A DNA stretch of 64,000 nucleotides from Petrosia ficiformis (Eukaryota; Porifera; Demospongiae; Haplosclerida; Petrosiidae): contig OX345648.1 of assembly GCA_947044365.1 (NCBI GenBank), positions 2,068,501-2,132,500 of the forward strand, in the 5' to 3' direction. The notes under the pieces were generated by a model. It searched no databases and was not told where the DNA came from. It saw only the letters and a list, made by a program, of their open reading frames with translations. A program made the translations under genes and the position numbers. This document shows, piece by piece, positions 20,968 through 33,370 of the stretch; position 1 is the first letter of the stretch, and each line of letters opens with the position of its first letter.

Positions 20968-23900
20968 ATGGATAAAGAAGAAAATCTTCGTCTAGCCTCT
21001 CGAAATGGTGATATAGAGAAAGTGAAACGTCTTGTTAAAGAAGGTGCAGATCCTAATGGACGTGATCAACATGGTAACACTTTCCACTGGTGTTGTATGT
21101 CTGATAATTGTTCAGTTGAAGTTCTATCATTTCTAGTCAGTTCTTCCAGTACATCAGTGAGTTTAAGTAAAATAAGAAATAATGAGGGTTTCACTCCAAT
21201 GCATTTGGCCTTCAGTTCTGGAAACTTAGAATTGATAAAATACATATATAAAACAGACCCCTCCAGTATGACAGAGTGTGATTATAATGACAAGATGCCA
21301 GTTCATTATACAACACAAAATACAGAAATACTCTCGTTTGTTATTAGTGTACTAGAATCTAGTAATATAGAGGTTTACAAGAGAATTAAAATAGCTGCCT
21401 GGTGTCGTACTATGGTTGTTCCTGGTTCATTTGTTGCTCTTCAACATTTAATAAAGATGATGACATTTAGAAATTTTTTATGTAAATTTGAAAAAGAAGA
21501 GGATAAAGAATTTGTGAACTTTATAACTAGAATTAAAATGTTTAAATTTAAAGATATTTGTACATCTCCCATCCTTCACGAAGTATTGAAAGGGGGTGAT
21601 GTTGCATTAGTTACACATTTTGTTGATAAAATAGACTGTTCTATTAACACGATGGATGAAGATGGTAATACTTTATTACATGTTGCATGTTATAATAATC
21701 ATCTTGCAATTGTTAAGCTCCTTACTAACCATGAAGAATGTTACATTGAAGCAAGAAATCATAACGAAAAAACTCCCCTTCATATTGCTGCTCAACATGG
21801 TCATCTTCAGATAGTAAAGCATTTAGTAGAAAGAGAACAATGTGATGCTAATATGAAGGATATATATTTTGACACTCCATTACATTTGGCATGTTCAAAT
21901 GGCCATTTAAATGTAGTCGCTTACTTGAGTGCACCAGAAATTTGTTCTAACATAGAAGAAAAAGGTTGGAATGGATTCACGCTAGTTCATCTTGCTGCAT
22001 CAAATGGGAATACTGAGCTACTGAAATATCTTGTAGAACAAAGGAAGTGTGATGTGAACAGTACAGCTGAAACTACTGGAGTTAGTCCTTTACATGTGGC
22101 ATGCTATGCTGGTCATCTTGATGTAGTTAAGTGCCTATCAGACAATGAATCATATGATGTTAATGCAGAAGACAGGAATGGAGTCAAACCGCTGCATTTA
22201 GCTGCTGACCAAGGCCATCTTGAAGTTGTAAAACATTTAGTAGTAAGAAAAGGTAGCGATATCAATCCAAAAAATAACCACGATCAAACCCCATTACATT
22301 TGGCATGCTATGCTGGTCATCTTGATGTTGTTGAGTGCCTATCAGACAATGAATCATGTGATATTAATGCAGAAACTAGGAATGGAAAGAAAGCACTGTA
22401 TTTTGCAGCTGAACAAGGCCACATTAAAGTTGTAAAACATTTAGTAGAAAGAAAAGGTTGTGATATTAATATAAAGAGCAACAATAACAGTACACTATTA
22501 CATGAGGCATGCTATGCTGGTCATCTAGATGTAGTGGAGTATCTATCAGGCAATGAATCATGTGATATTAATGCAAAGGATTGGATGGGAAGGCATGGAC
22601 TGCATTTTGCTACTGAACAAGGCCATCTTGAAGTTGTAAAACACTTAGTAGAAAGAAAAGGTTGTGATATCAATATAAAGTGCAACTATAACAACACACT
22701 ATTACATGAGGCATGTTATGCTGGTCATCTTGATATAGTGGAGTACCTATCAGACAATGAATTATGTGATATTGATGCAAAAGATTGGACCGGAAAGCAT
22801 GGACTGCATTTTGCAGCTGAACAAGTCCATCTTGAAGTTGTAAAACACTTAGTAGAAAGAAAAGGCTGTGACTTGAACCTAATGGATGGAAATAATGACA
22901 CACCATTACATTTGACATGTTCGAATGTCCACTTTTCAGAACATGACACAGATACTGGGCATCTTGACACAGTGAAGTATTTGATAAGTAATGAAGTGTG
23001 TGATGTCAATGCGAAAGATGGGAAAGGAAGGACTGTAGCTCACTTGGCAGTAAAATCAGGAAGTCTTGATGTACTCAAAATCTTGGTTGAGAGAGGTTGT
23101 TTGTTGACAGGAGATGAAGATGGCAATACACCTCTACATTATGCATGCTTTAGAAAAGAATATACTTCACTTGACAAAACCTCTAATATTAATCTTATCA
23201 AATTCTTAGTTTCACAACCAGATTCTAATATTGATGAGGTTAATAAAGATGGAGAACATGTACTACACATTCTATGTAAATACGATAGTGTTCCTAATAT
23301 TATCAAGTACCTTATATCAGAGAAACAATGTTCTGTGAATGTATTTGATTCACATGGAAACCATCCATTACACTTGGCTTGTAAAGCATTGAACATTGAA
23401 CATGTTATAGCATTGACATCTAGTCCCAATTGTGATGTTGATGTTATAAACCATCTCAATGGACAGCATCCTCTTCATATTCTTTGTGAAACAAAGTCAA
23501 ATGATATCGCTGTTGAAATTGCAGATCACCTTATCAAAAAGAAACAGTGTGATCTTAATGTATGTAATGAAAATGGATACACTCCTCTTGGTTTAGCTTG
23601 TAAAGCACGTAATCTAGAAATGGTAAAGTTACTAACTGATGAAACACGATGTAATATCAATGAAGGAATTCATCCGCTACATATTGCATACCCAAATCGT
23701 TGGAATCGTTGGGTGGATGGGTTTGATTTATTAATAAACAAACCTAGTTGTGATGTGAATGTACAGGATAGTGATGGTAATACATTACTACATTTAGCAT
23801 GTGAGAGAGGTCACTGCACTATCGTAGAACAGTTAATTTCTCATCCCAAATGTGATGTCAATATGTTCAATAAACACGATGAGAATCCCCTCCTCCTAGC

Positions 23901-26900
23901 AACTAGATCAATAACGATTACTACTATTACTGGCATTTGTAAAGCTGCGAGTATAGAACTCCTTCTGAAGACCAACAAGTGCAAAGTAAATATCCGTGAT
24001 ATAGATGGAAACAGTCCTTTGCATTATTTGTGTAAGTCGAGTTACAAGTATTACCTACCATCAGTGAAGTTACTTACAGCAGTATGTGATATTAATGCTG
24101 AAAATAATGAAGGAGTACGTCCGATTCATTTAGCTGCACAATGGGGTAATCTTGAAGTTGTATACCATTTAATTACTTGTGGATGTGATATAGCTCCTAA
24201 AGATAAGCATGGTAAAACTCCTATGGATTATAATGTATCAACTGACGTTAAAAATGTTTTCAGTAATGTGGTCTATGGAATTCCTTATATGCCAGGAAAC
24301 CTTAAAGGTGAGTTGTATTTCATTCAACATTCATACACATTAATTAATTCCTTATTTTATCACAGATGAGGCACAGTTGTATCACAATATCAAACGTTAT
24401 CAGGCACTAAGGCAAGATGGGTATACCAAGTTAAAGGTTATCAAATGCATACTAACAGGACCACCTGGTGCTGGTAAGAGTACATTGAAGAAAAGACTCC
24501 TAAATGAATCACTTGGAGATGACTTGAGTACTGGAGTTGTCAATGCAGCTGTACAAGTGGACTCGTTGCGTAAGTTAGATCAACAAGGTGTTATTGTTCC
24601 TAATATAAATGAAGATTCCAATTTGGAATGGAGAAAACAGGATGTAGACGAGGAAGCTGTATTCATGATGAATACTATTGCTGAGCCAATTAATAATATA
24701 ACTGACTCGGAGAATGACGAAACAAGTAGCACAGACTGTGAAAATGATGAAACAAGTGATGATCTTTCCAGTGTATCAGGTGATACTGATGATCATCACA
24801 AAATATCGCAAAATGATGAAATTTCAACACAAGTAATACACAAGAGAACAGAACAAAATGAATTGAGAGTAAAGACACCTCCAGCTGCAGTTGAATGGAT
24901 AGAAGAAGTCATTGAAGACCACAGAAGTCCATTAAACAGTGGTATACATGAAGATCAATCACAATCTGAGATTGATGAAACCATTAAGCCAATGGAAGTA
25001 AGATCACATCTTCATGAAACATTAGAACAGGATAGTACAACACATGATGATGATCTCAAAACCAAAGCTATAGACGAAATATCAAAAACTGTTGAGAATA
25101 TTCCATCCAAAAAGAAACAACAGTACATTTCAAATATACAGGATATTGATAAAGACAACCATGCTGTTCTACAAATAATAGATACTGGTGGACAACCTGA
25201 GTTTCATGAAATGCTTCCTGCACTTATCACTGGTCCAGCTGTTAACCTACTTGTCTTCAAACTCACAGAGGACTTACAAGGTCGATATCCAATCACATAT
25301 CGTTCATCAAATGGGAATTCAGAGCCTTATCTTACATCCCTTACGCACGAGGAAGTTATTTTTCGTTCTCTTTCCAGTATAGCATGTTTACGTTACAACA
25401 CAGTTGGATGGAATTTTGACGAGTTACCAGTTAAAGATGATTCTGAGCCTGCTGCCTTCCTCATAGCAACTCATCGAGACTGTGTAGATGATGAGAAAGT
25501 AGACACAGTGAATGATCACTTGAAACACAGAATACAGAGCAGCACTGAGTTGTTTGGCGAGAAACTCGTTCAGTTTTCTGCACCTGGCAAACCAATATTT
25601 GCTCTTGATACTACCAAAGATCAAAAGGAGATCGAAGACTTACGAAAATCACTTCACAATGTAATTAACACAAAGTTCCAGGATATCAAGGTTCCAGTGT
25701 CATGGTGTGCATTGAGTTTAAAGCTGAAGAGAAGAAAGCAATCATTGTATACCTACCACAAATGCTTTAAACTAGCAAAAGAATCAGGAATAAAAGATGA
25801 AGATGACTTCAAAGCTGTTTTATGGTTCCTACATAACAGAGCAGGTACAATTATGTACTATCCTGATGTTAAAGGTTTGGAAGATGTTATAATCACAAAT
25901 ATTCAACTTGTTTTTGATCGAATCACAGAGTTAATGACTAGCTGTTTCACATTCAGTAATCTTGGTGCTTCAGCAGAGGAAGAATTTCACACCATGGGTA
26001 TGTTTACAGAATCTGATATTAGAAAGCTTTCCAAACGTAAAGGAGATCCCCTAACACCTAAACGTTTGGTTGCACTATTAAAATACCTCCATATAGTTGC
26101 CGGTCCACTAAAAACTAAAGTTGGTCGCTCTACCAAGATATATTTCATGCCATGTGGTCTAAAACCAACCAAAATAGAAAATGAACATAGGAATGAGACT
26201 TCCACTCCTGCCCCATTACTAATCTGGTTTGAATGTGGATACTGTCCTGTTGGAGTGTATTGTTGTTTGGTGGTTTATCTTCTGAGCCTCTCACAACAGA
26301 CAGAGTTTAAATGGGAATTGGCTAATCCTCCACATTATCGAAATAAAATCGCTTTCATAGTTGGTAAACAATATGATCGTGTAACAATTCTTAGTCGTGC
26401 TACATACATTGAAGTGTGGATTGATCAAGCTCAAGAATTTGAGGATCCAGTTCGCTTGAAGACACTTTGTCAAAATGTTAGGTCTGTACTTGACCAGGGA
26501 ATAGATGCCGTTACCCAAACTCTCCATTATTCTTATAACTCACAACATTATTTTGGGTTTCCATGTTGTTCATCATCTTCCTCATGTCTACCTCCACATC
26601 CTGCTGTGTGTGAATATGAAGAACCTGTCGCTGCCAAATGTGTTCTCAATAAAGACACAATGAAATTAAAGGATAACCATTCTATCTGGTTTCAACAGGT
26701 ATGTTTTAAATTATAAATATAATTATTATTAACATGTTAATTACTATTCATTATATATTACAGGTATCTCTATCAACTGAAGATACAGTATCCAGTTCTA
26801 ATATAGACAAGTCTTGTGATAGTATACTAACTATGTCATTAGGTATGTATATCTTGTCTTGTGATGTGTAAACTAATTTGTAGAAAGGGACTTTCCCCTT

Positions 26901-29900
26901 AAAATTAATCATAAACTAAACACTCCCTATTCTACCATTTTGTGTAGTAAGCTGTTCCTGGATATTCATTGGCTTCCTAAGGGTACAAAATTCATAGATT
27001 AAATGTATATACATATGTATACATACGTACATACATAGTACATACATAGTACATGTGCACGAACATGTACATATATAGTTACATATCCATACATGCATAC
27101 ACACATATTACATATATACATATATATATACATACATGTACATACAGAAATGCGTACTTACATAGTTACATACATGTGTACACATGTTACATGTACGTAT
27201 ATATGTACATACGTACATACGTACATACGTACATACATACACATGTACGTACATACATACATACATACATACATACATACATACATACATACATACATAC
27301 ATACATACATACGTGTATATACGTACATTGTAAAAATAAAACTGTTAATTCATTTGTTAGTACAGTTGCAATGAATAATGGAATTGTAATTTCATTGGTC
27401 ATGTAGGTTGTTATGACTATGTGGTGACATGTAATGTAAACTAATTATAATCCAATTATAATATGCAGTTTCAATTTCCTTATATGGTCTAATTGAGAAA
27501 CACAACTAATATTTAATTAAATGATTTCGGGTTCCAAACCTTCTTTGTGCAGGTATAATGTATTAGACATGATACAAGTATGTTATCATTCAGTCATAAC
27601 ATCCTGTATGACTAAAGGTCATTCACGTTCACCTTGTCTTCAGAAAAATGCTCACAACTTTAGTTTGAAATGACCAACCATCTTTTTACCTGCACCATTT
27701 TCATATAATTGTCCTTCCCGTTCTTTCTTGTGAATGTTAAATTTCAATCCATTGCTTCATTATTGAGTTACAGTATAATCATGTATTAATCTTATGACAT
27801 TAAACTATACACTATATTACATATAAAGTCATTACATCCTAATTTTGAGGACATTGTGACTATGAACAGACTTTTTTAACTAAATTATAATTTGCATCCT
27901 TGCAACTGTAATACCTTTGTTACTTTAACAATTCTATTTTGCAGTGTACATACATACATACATACATACATACATACATACATACATACATACATACATA
28001 CATGCATGCATGCATGCATGCATGCATACATACATACATACATAAATACATACATACATACATACATACATACATACATACATACATACATACATACATT
28101 ATACATACATACATACATACATACATACATGCATACATACATACATACATACATACATACATACATACATACATACATACATACATACATACATACATAC
28201 ACACATACATACATACATACATACATACATACATGCATACATACATACATACATACATACATACATACATACATACATACATACATACATACATACATAC
28301 ATACACACATACATACATACATACATACATACCAGTGTGGGAAATAATGGTGCACAAGTTCACATAATTGCACCATAACTGCAGAGTTGCGCACTATAAA
28401 ATGTCTAAATAATGCAGATAGTGCATGCTATTCCACACTGAAATTTCCAAACTTTAATAATAATGGGAGTTGTGTAGTCGAGGTATTTCAGTTTGGTTTT
28501 GTCTCTAACACATTTGGCAGTCATCCTGAAACAGAGCAGGTTCTTCATCTCCCCATGATGAAACTGTAACAGCCGGGGATTATGAACAGTATCCAAGAAA
28601 GGTGGAAAGTTGTTTACAATCTAAGTGCAGTTATGTTTCATCAAAAACATTATGTAAAATTCATTTATCAACATATAGCATGGTACTCAGTGCTCACAAT
28701 ATTTAAATTATCAAGAGCACCAATGCTCACCATAACCCTGTCTCTTATTTCCCACTCTGATACAAACATACATGAGTTTGTACATGCATTTACATACGTA
28801 CATACAATTTTAGTTTTACTTTTACTGTGTGATGTCATACAACACACTGTCACATGATATGTAGCACTATATAACAATTATCTTTCATACATTGCTTTGT
28901 TATCCTGATGAAGGCTAGAGTATCTAGTCTTTGTTGTGTATTCAATAATTATGTCTAACATATTGAATGACCAGGTCCCTCTAGGACTATTTCCAAACTC
29001 ATCACACCATTATACATATAATACTTATTAATTAAAGGTGAATCTTAGGTGATAGAGTATCCAGTCAATCAAACATTTAGTTCTGTTGGTAAATAAGAAT
29101 GTCTCGCATGATTAGTTAATTAATTGTTATAAAGTGTGACATCCAATAACTATGAATATCATTAATGACCAGATACAAGGATACATGTACGAGACCTCCT
29201 CTTGATCTGCTCTTAAAATTAGAAATGAATGTCTGAATTAGTTCAGATAAACATATATAATATATTAATATATGAAATGTGTGTATTATAAATATCTATT
29301 GATGTTATTATATAGGTACAGGTGATTTAAATGATGTGTGTAAAGCTGTGTCTGATTGTGTTGACTGGAATAGACTAGGTCTAGAATTGGGACTAAAATA
29401 TGCAAGACTAGAAAAGATTGAAATTGAAAGACGTGGAAAGAATTCCTATTGTATGAGAGATATGATAGCAGCGTGGTTGATGAGGAAAGATAAAGTGATG
29501 AAGGAAGGCGTGCCTACATGGAAACAACTCATTCAAGCATTGAAGAATACCGGAGAAATTAGTTTGAGTGAGGAAATCACTTTGAAGATAACGAAACAAC
29601 GTAAAGTATCAAATCCAGTCGGGAGCGAGAAAAAGAAACGAAGAAGAGATTTATCTACAGATGAAAAGAGATCAGTAAAGAAAAGAAAGAAGGAAATGAA
29701 GAAGAGAAGAAAATCTTCAGATACTAATAGTGATAATGAGGAGAAAGGAGACTACAAACAGACACACAGGTACAAGAAGAGGAAAATCATTTATAAAGAA
29801 TCAGGAAGTGATTCTAGTGATAATGATGATGAGAAAGAAGAGATGACTAGTAAAGTGAAAAGAAAGAGAATTGAATCCAGTTTTGATTCACATGAGAGTA

Positions 29901-30259
29901 CTAATATCAAGAAACATAGATTAGAATCCAGTGATTCAGATTCTGAACTTGAGTATCAGTCCGGTTACCATAGCAACCATACTGAGAGTGAAACACAAGA
30001 AGATATATCTTATGAGAAGAGAATAATCAAAAAGAGATCAAAGAGAAGAAAAGATAAACATGTATCCAGATCCAAGAAACAAAGAATGGATTTAGATGAG
30101 AGATCTGTCGCTAGTAAAGTTAGAGGGAAGGGACCAGCTAGTGGAAAACCATATAAAAGAAAGAGAGTGCCCAAAAATACACACGATAAATTTGATTCCG
30201 AAAGTGAAGATGATGATTCTGATTCAGAACCCAGTTCAAAGAGGTCTCATAAAAGATAA
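20968..30259 (+). CDS. ankyrin repeat-Roc-like GTPase-COR-like-Death domain protein, copy A
   Basis: Four exons in phase: 20,968-24,307, 24,366-26,698, 26,764-26,842 and 29,316-30,259, giving about 2,231 aa. The ATG at 20,968 (MDKEENLRLASRNGD) is chosen; the frame upstream is open only from non-ATG codons. Residues about 1-1,100 are some 28 ankyrin repeats (TPLHLAC-x-x-GHLDVVEYL type). A P-loop GTPase follows: Walker A GPPGAGKST (1145-1153), DTGGQP (1386-1391) and a THRD variant of NKxD (1482-1485), with an unusual 230-residue acidic insert between the first two. Residues about 1,560-1,880 look COR-like (WFLHNRAGTIMYYPD, HPAVCEYEEP). A Death domain occupies about 1,920-2,005 and a KR- and S/D-rich tail with nuclear-localisation-like clusters ends the protein. 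Probable cytosolic signalling scaffold or receptor of ROCO/NLR-like type; ligand and partners unknown. Paralogue at 59,127. Confidence 0.88.
27007..27315. repeat. CATA/GTAC-rich microsatellite
   Basis: Irregular tetranucleotide repeats of CATA with CGTA and TGTA variants, ending in about 15 pure CATA units (27,246-27,310). Confidence 0.9.
27948..28332. repeat. (CATA)n microsatellite, about 385 bp
   Basis: About 96 tetranucleotide units with only a few interruptions (CATG run at 28,001-28,026, one TTAT at 28,099). Long open frames on both strands here (YIHT or MYVC repeats) are artefacts of the repeat. Confidence 0.95.
28333..28759. mobile_element. MITE, 427 bp, 8-bp TSD
   Basis: Ends CAGTGTGGGAAATAA and TTATTTCCCACTCTG are inverted repeats (one mismatch). 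Flanking direct repeats are ATACATAC (28,325-28,332) and ATACAAAC (28,760-28,767). It inserted into the CATA array, which resumes after it. hAT-like by TSD length. No ORF of note. Confidence 0.85.
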
Positions 30260-30319
30260 TAGGAATTTGTGTTGGTAAGTACATATGTATTATTATATAT
30301 ATTATTAGTATTATGGGCC

Positions 30320-30518
30320 ATCCCTATGATTGCTTTCCATGAGGTTAAGGAAGTTGCAGGGTGGGCTCGATCATTTAATGGTCATAAATGAACACATTGC
30401 TTGAGATACAGTCTAAAGATCAGTAGGAAGAAAGCAGTTTGTAAAAACTGCAAGTAATTTTGGGTTTCAGATAATAAAGTCATGATTAATGATGACACCA
30501 CAAAGCAATCATAGGGAT
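30320..30518. mobile_element. short MITE, 199 bp
   Basis: Perfect terminal inverted repeats ATCCCTATGATTGCTTT / AAAGCAATCATAGGGAT. Immediately followed by a second family member. Confidence 0.85.
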
Positions 30519-30542
30519 AATTTTTTTATGGCCCGTAGGGCC

Positions 30543-30917
30543 CTCCCTATGATGGTACGAGGTTTAATGTATATAATTTTTTTTCTTCTTATGTCCACTT
30601 CGCGAGTATGCGTTGTATACAGTTAAGGAAGTTGCGTCATTACCGGAGGCTCAGTCAATTAATGGGCGTGGCGCGTAAAAGAACGCGCACTCGAACTCAG
30701 CAGAATGAAAGCTGCTTGTAGCTTACATAGAATTAGAAACTGGAACTAGTAGCTAACTATTCTACCTGAAATATATTCCTAAAGTTCTACAAGATTCTTT
30801 AAAAGGTAAAGAGAGTAGATAATCAAAATAATAACTATAATAGGCTGTTGTGTTTCAGGCCTAATAAAGTCAGCCATGATTACTGAATACTGGACACCAT
30901 AAAGCAATCATAGGGAT
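30543..30917. mobile_element. MITE of same family, 375 bp
   Basis: Starts CTCCCTATGATGG and ends AAAGCAATCATAGGGAT; shares internal GGAAGTTGCGTCATT and GGGCGTGGCGCGTAAAAGAA with copies at 39,073-39,540 and 19,667-20,015. GC-richer than its surroundings. Confidence 0.75.
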
Positions 30918-30972
30918 ACTTTTTTCTCTATATAAACTTGTTCTCTGTAATCTTATTATACATGTATATTTT

Positions 30973-31065
30973 TGTGAGTGTGAACTATTAAAATGTATTA
31001 TCAATATTATTATTATATAACAGTATTACAATATTGATAATACATGTTAACAGTTCATACTCACA
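30973..31065. repeat. palindrome with 36-bp arms
   Basis: Arms 30,973-31,008 and 31,030-31,065 are near-perfect inverted copies (a few mismatches) around a 21-nt AT loop; weaker pairing extends outward. A further inverted pair (TATCACTTGTAT / ATACAAGTGATA) lies just to the right. Only the right half recurs at 35,103-35,175. Confidence 0.8.
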
Positions 31066-31403
31066 CATATACATTATTTACATGTTATATCACTTGTATA
31101 ATATATAACATATATAATCAATACATACCTGTTATACCTCATACAAGTGATATGATATGTAAACACACTAACAAAACACAATACATAATTGTACTAGTTA
31201 TTATATAAACAATATTAATATTATTGATAATTAATACACACTGACACAATACATACACTAGTTGATATAACAATACATAAACATTGTTAGTATTATGAAC
31301 TATCATACTATTACTGAAATAGTTTATATTCACTCAATACATACACTAGCTGTTATATAAACACATAATTATCATTATGTCTGTTTCTTTATTTCTTCTC
31401 TTT

Positions 31404-31838
31404 CAGTTTAGTCAAACAGGAAATTGAAGACTCCTCGTTGACAAATACTGTCCCAACTTTACCATTTAATGATTTTGAGAGTGTACTTTACCATTTAATG
31501 ATTTTGAGAGTGTACTGAGAGGATCTCTTGATGAGTCTTATCAGATGAAGTCTTTTAGTATCCCTGCTCTTCAACCTCCTTTTATCAATATTGAATTTAG
31601 TCAGGTAAGTCTTGATCATCTATCATTCCATTAATAACATCTTCCTTTTCATTATCATACAGGTTGATGTTCCTCAGGAATTTCCCTCTGTTGAATCAGT
31701 GAGAGGTGCTACAATGTCACACTGTTTAGTTTCCATGGCAACAGTAAGCAACGGAAAGACTGCTCACTAGCTATGATGCACAAAAAAAGACTTTACAATT
31801 TCATCTGTATTGGGAAGATCTGTGTATGTTACAATATG
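31404..31838 (+). pseudogene. MTRR: MTRR-like linker exons
   Basis: Two exon-like pieces with acceptors (CTTTCAG, ACAG) and a donor (CAGGTAAGT at 31,611): VKQEIEDSSLTNTVPTLPF with a 35-bp internal duplication that breaks the frame, then EFPSVESVRGATMSHCLVSM and, after a stop, DAQKKTLQFHLYWEDL. The last part matches the DAIKTTLLVELDIS block before the FAD domain of methionine synthase reductase. A similar second exon is at 55,068-55,200. Confidence 0.6.
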
Positions 31839-32089
31839 TGTGTATGTATGTGTGTATATGTGTATTTATGTATGTATGTATGTATGTACATGTGTAATAC
31901 TATGTATGTGTATGAATTATTTGTGTGTTTACTAGTTTCATTGATATTTTTCATTGATATTTAGACATAAAATGAATATTATTTTCAATATAATTGAACT
32001 TCCTATTATAAGCTGTCATAACAGGAGGTAAGTCCTAAACTAAACCAAAACTATTCTCTCATACTTTCTTTAACTTCAGACCAGGTCTG

Positions 32090-33370
32090 TGTACTGGGTT
32101 GTTAGATAGCCTCTCCTAAGATGTTCCTGTATACCGATTTTCCCTCAATTGAAAAGCCCATTCCATATACCAGCTAATCTTCATATTCCTATTATAATGA
32201 TAGGACCTGGTACAGTAATATCCCCCTTCATGAGGTTCCTAGAATATTGGTAAGTGATTACCTAATCAATCATCTAGTAACTTAAACATGTTTCCATGGA
32301 GATGTATTTTCTTTACTCAGAGATACTCTTATAAGTGTTCTGGTGCAGTTAATTGGAAGGCATGGTTGTTCTTTGGCTGTTTACATCCATACAAAAATAA
32401 TATATATAAGTATGTCTTCATTACTAGAGAATAATGTATATGAAACTTGCTATTATTTTAACATAGAGAGAAGCTAAAGTCCTATTTGGATTCCAGAGTT
32501 CTACTGCACCTCAATACCTTGTTGTTTGTCTGGAGCCTGAAGTTTACGAAGGAACGGAAGAGGTAAGATATCAGTGTTGAAGTTTGTAACTTTACAAATT
32601 CCTGCTAAGAAAGGAAGTTCTGCCTACTTAATAGAATACTATGTTTAACTGCAATTCACTGGATCTTGAATGTACCACACCCCAAATTACTGTAGATTAC
32701 AAGGGTATACCAATGTGGTGGTGGCGGCATGTTGACATTCTGTTGTTCAAATGCCCATGCTTTGTTGGGTGTGGTCGGGTGACATTATTTGAAGTTAGCT
32801 TAGGGCACTTATTTGTAAAAAGTAAAAGGAGATTAGAGTAGCATGTTGATATACATTTATATAAACTTGCTTTGTAGCTCGGTCTAGTGCGAGAACGGAA
32901 TGTTGGGAAAAAAGCATCTGCTCTCACTCTGGTGTGTTTGCAATAATTGATGATTAAAGTTGAGGTGACTGTTAGATTGCTTCAGTAGGTGGAGAAAGTT
33001 GCAAATTGCCTGTATTCAGTTTCAATGAAGGCTTTTACTTAGCCACACCTTGTAGATAATTATTATATCCATGGTGGGTGTGGTTGGAATGATTATTAAC
33101 CTGTAGGCGCTAGGCAGAGCAGAGGGTTACTGTAATCAGGTTTTCTGTCTGACTTACCAAAATTTCTGGATAACTAGTAACATTGAGACTTTGATCAAGC
33201 TACCAAAACATGTGAAATTATACAAGGATCAAAATAAAAGACAGGCATTTCCTAAAACCCTTTTGTTATAAAGTTATGACAATTTTTACAACTCACGATT
33301 GTCATTTCACCACTTTCAGAAGACGTCCAGTAGCAAACAAGTACATGGAAACATAACTCAGACAGGGACT
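32090..33370 (+). pseudogene. MTRR: MTRR-like fragment plus dispersed repeat, copy 2
   Basis: Contains the [14 protein letters not shown] exon (about 32,190-32,265, mutated), the AWLFFGC exon (about 32,320-32,405), and a short EPEVYEGTEE exon (about 32,525-32,575), followed by the dispersed repeat of 18,240-19,480. A tandem relative follows at 33,370-34,750. No intact frame. Confidence 0.6.

Larger units (their letters stand above)
26843..29315. other. intron 3 of ankyrin/GTPase/Death gene A
   Basis: 2.47-kb intron separating the COR-like part from the Death domain exon. It contains two CATA microsatellite arrays and a MITE; no exon-like reading frame is convincing. GTATGT donor, TATATAG acceptor. 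Confidence 0.75.

Noticed and set aside
27892..28394. Long open frames of YIHT or MYVC repeats on both strands
   Set aside because: They are translations of the CATA microsatellite in all frames and have no independent coding support.
32641..32841. Small gene containing YKGIPMWWW
   Set aside because: It lies in the dispersed repeat and differs by frameshifts between copies (18,360; 32,650; 33,930; 56,390).
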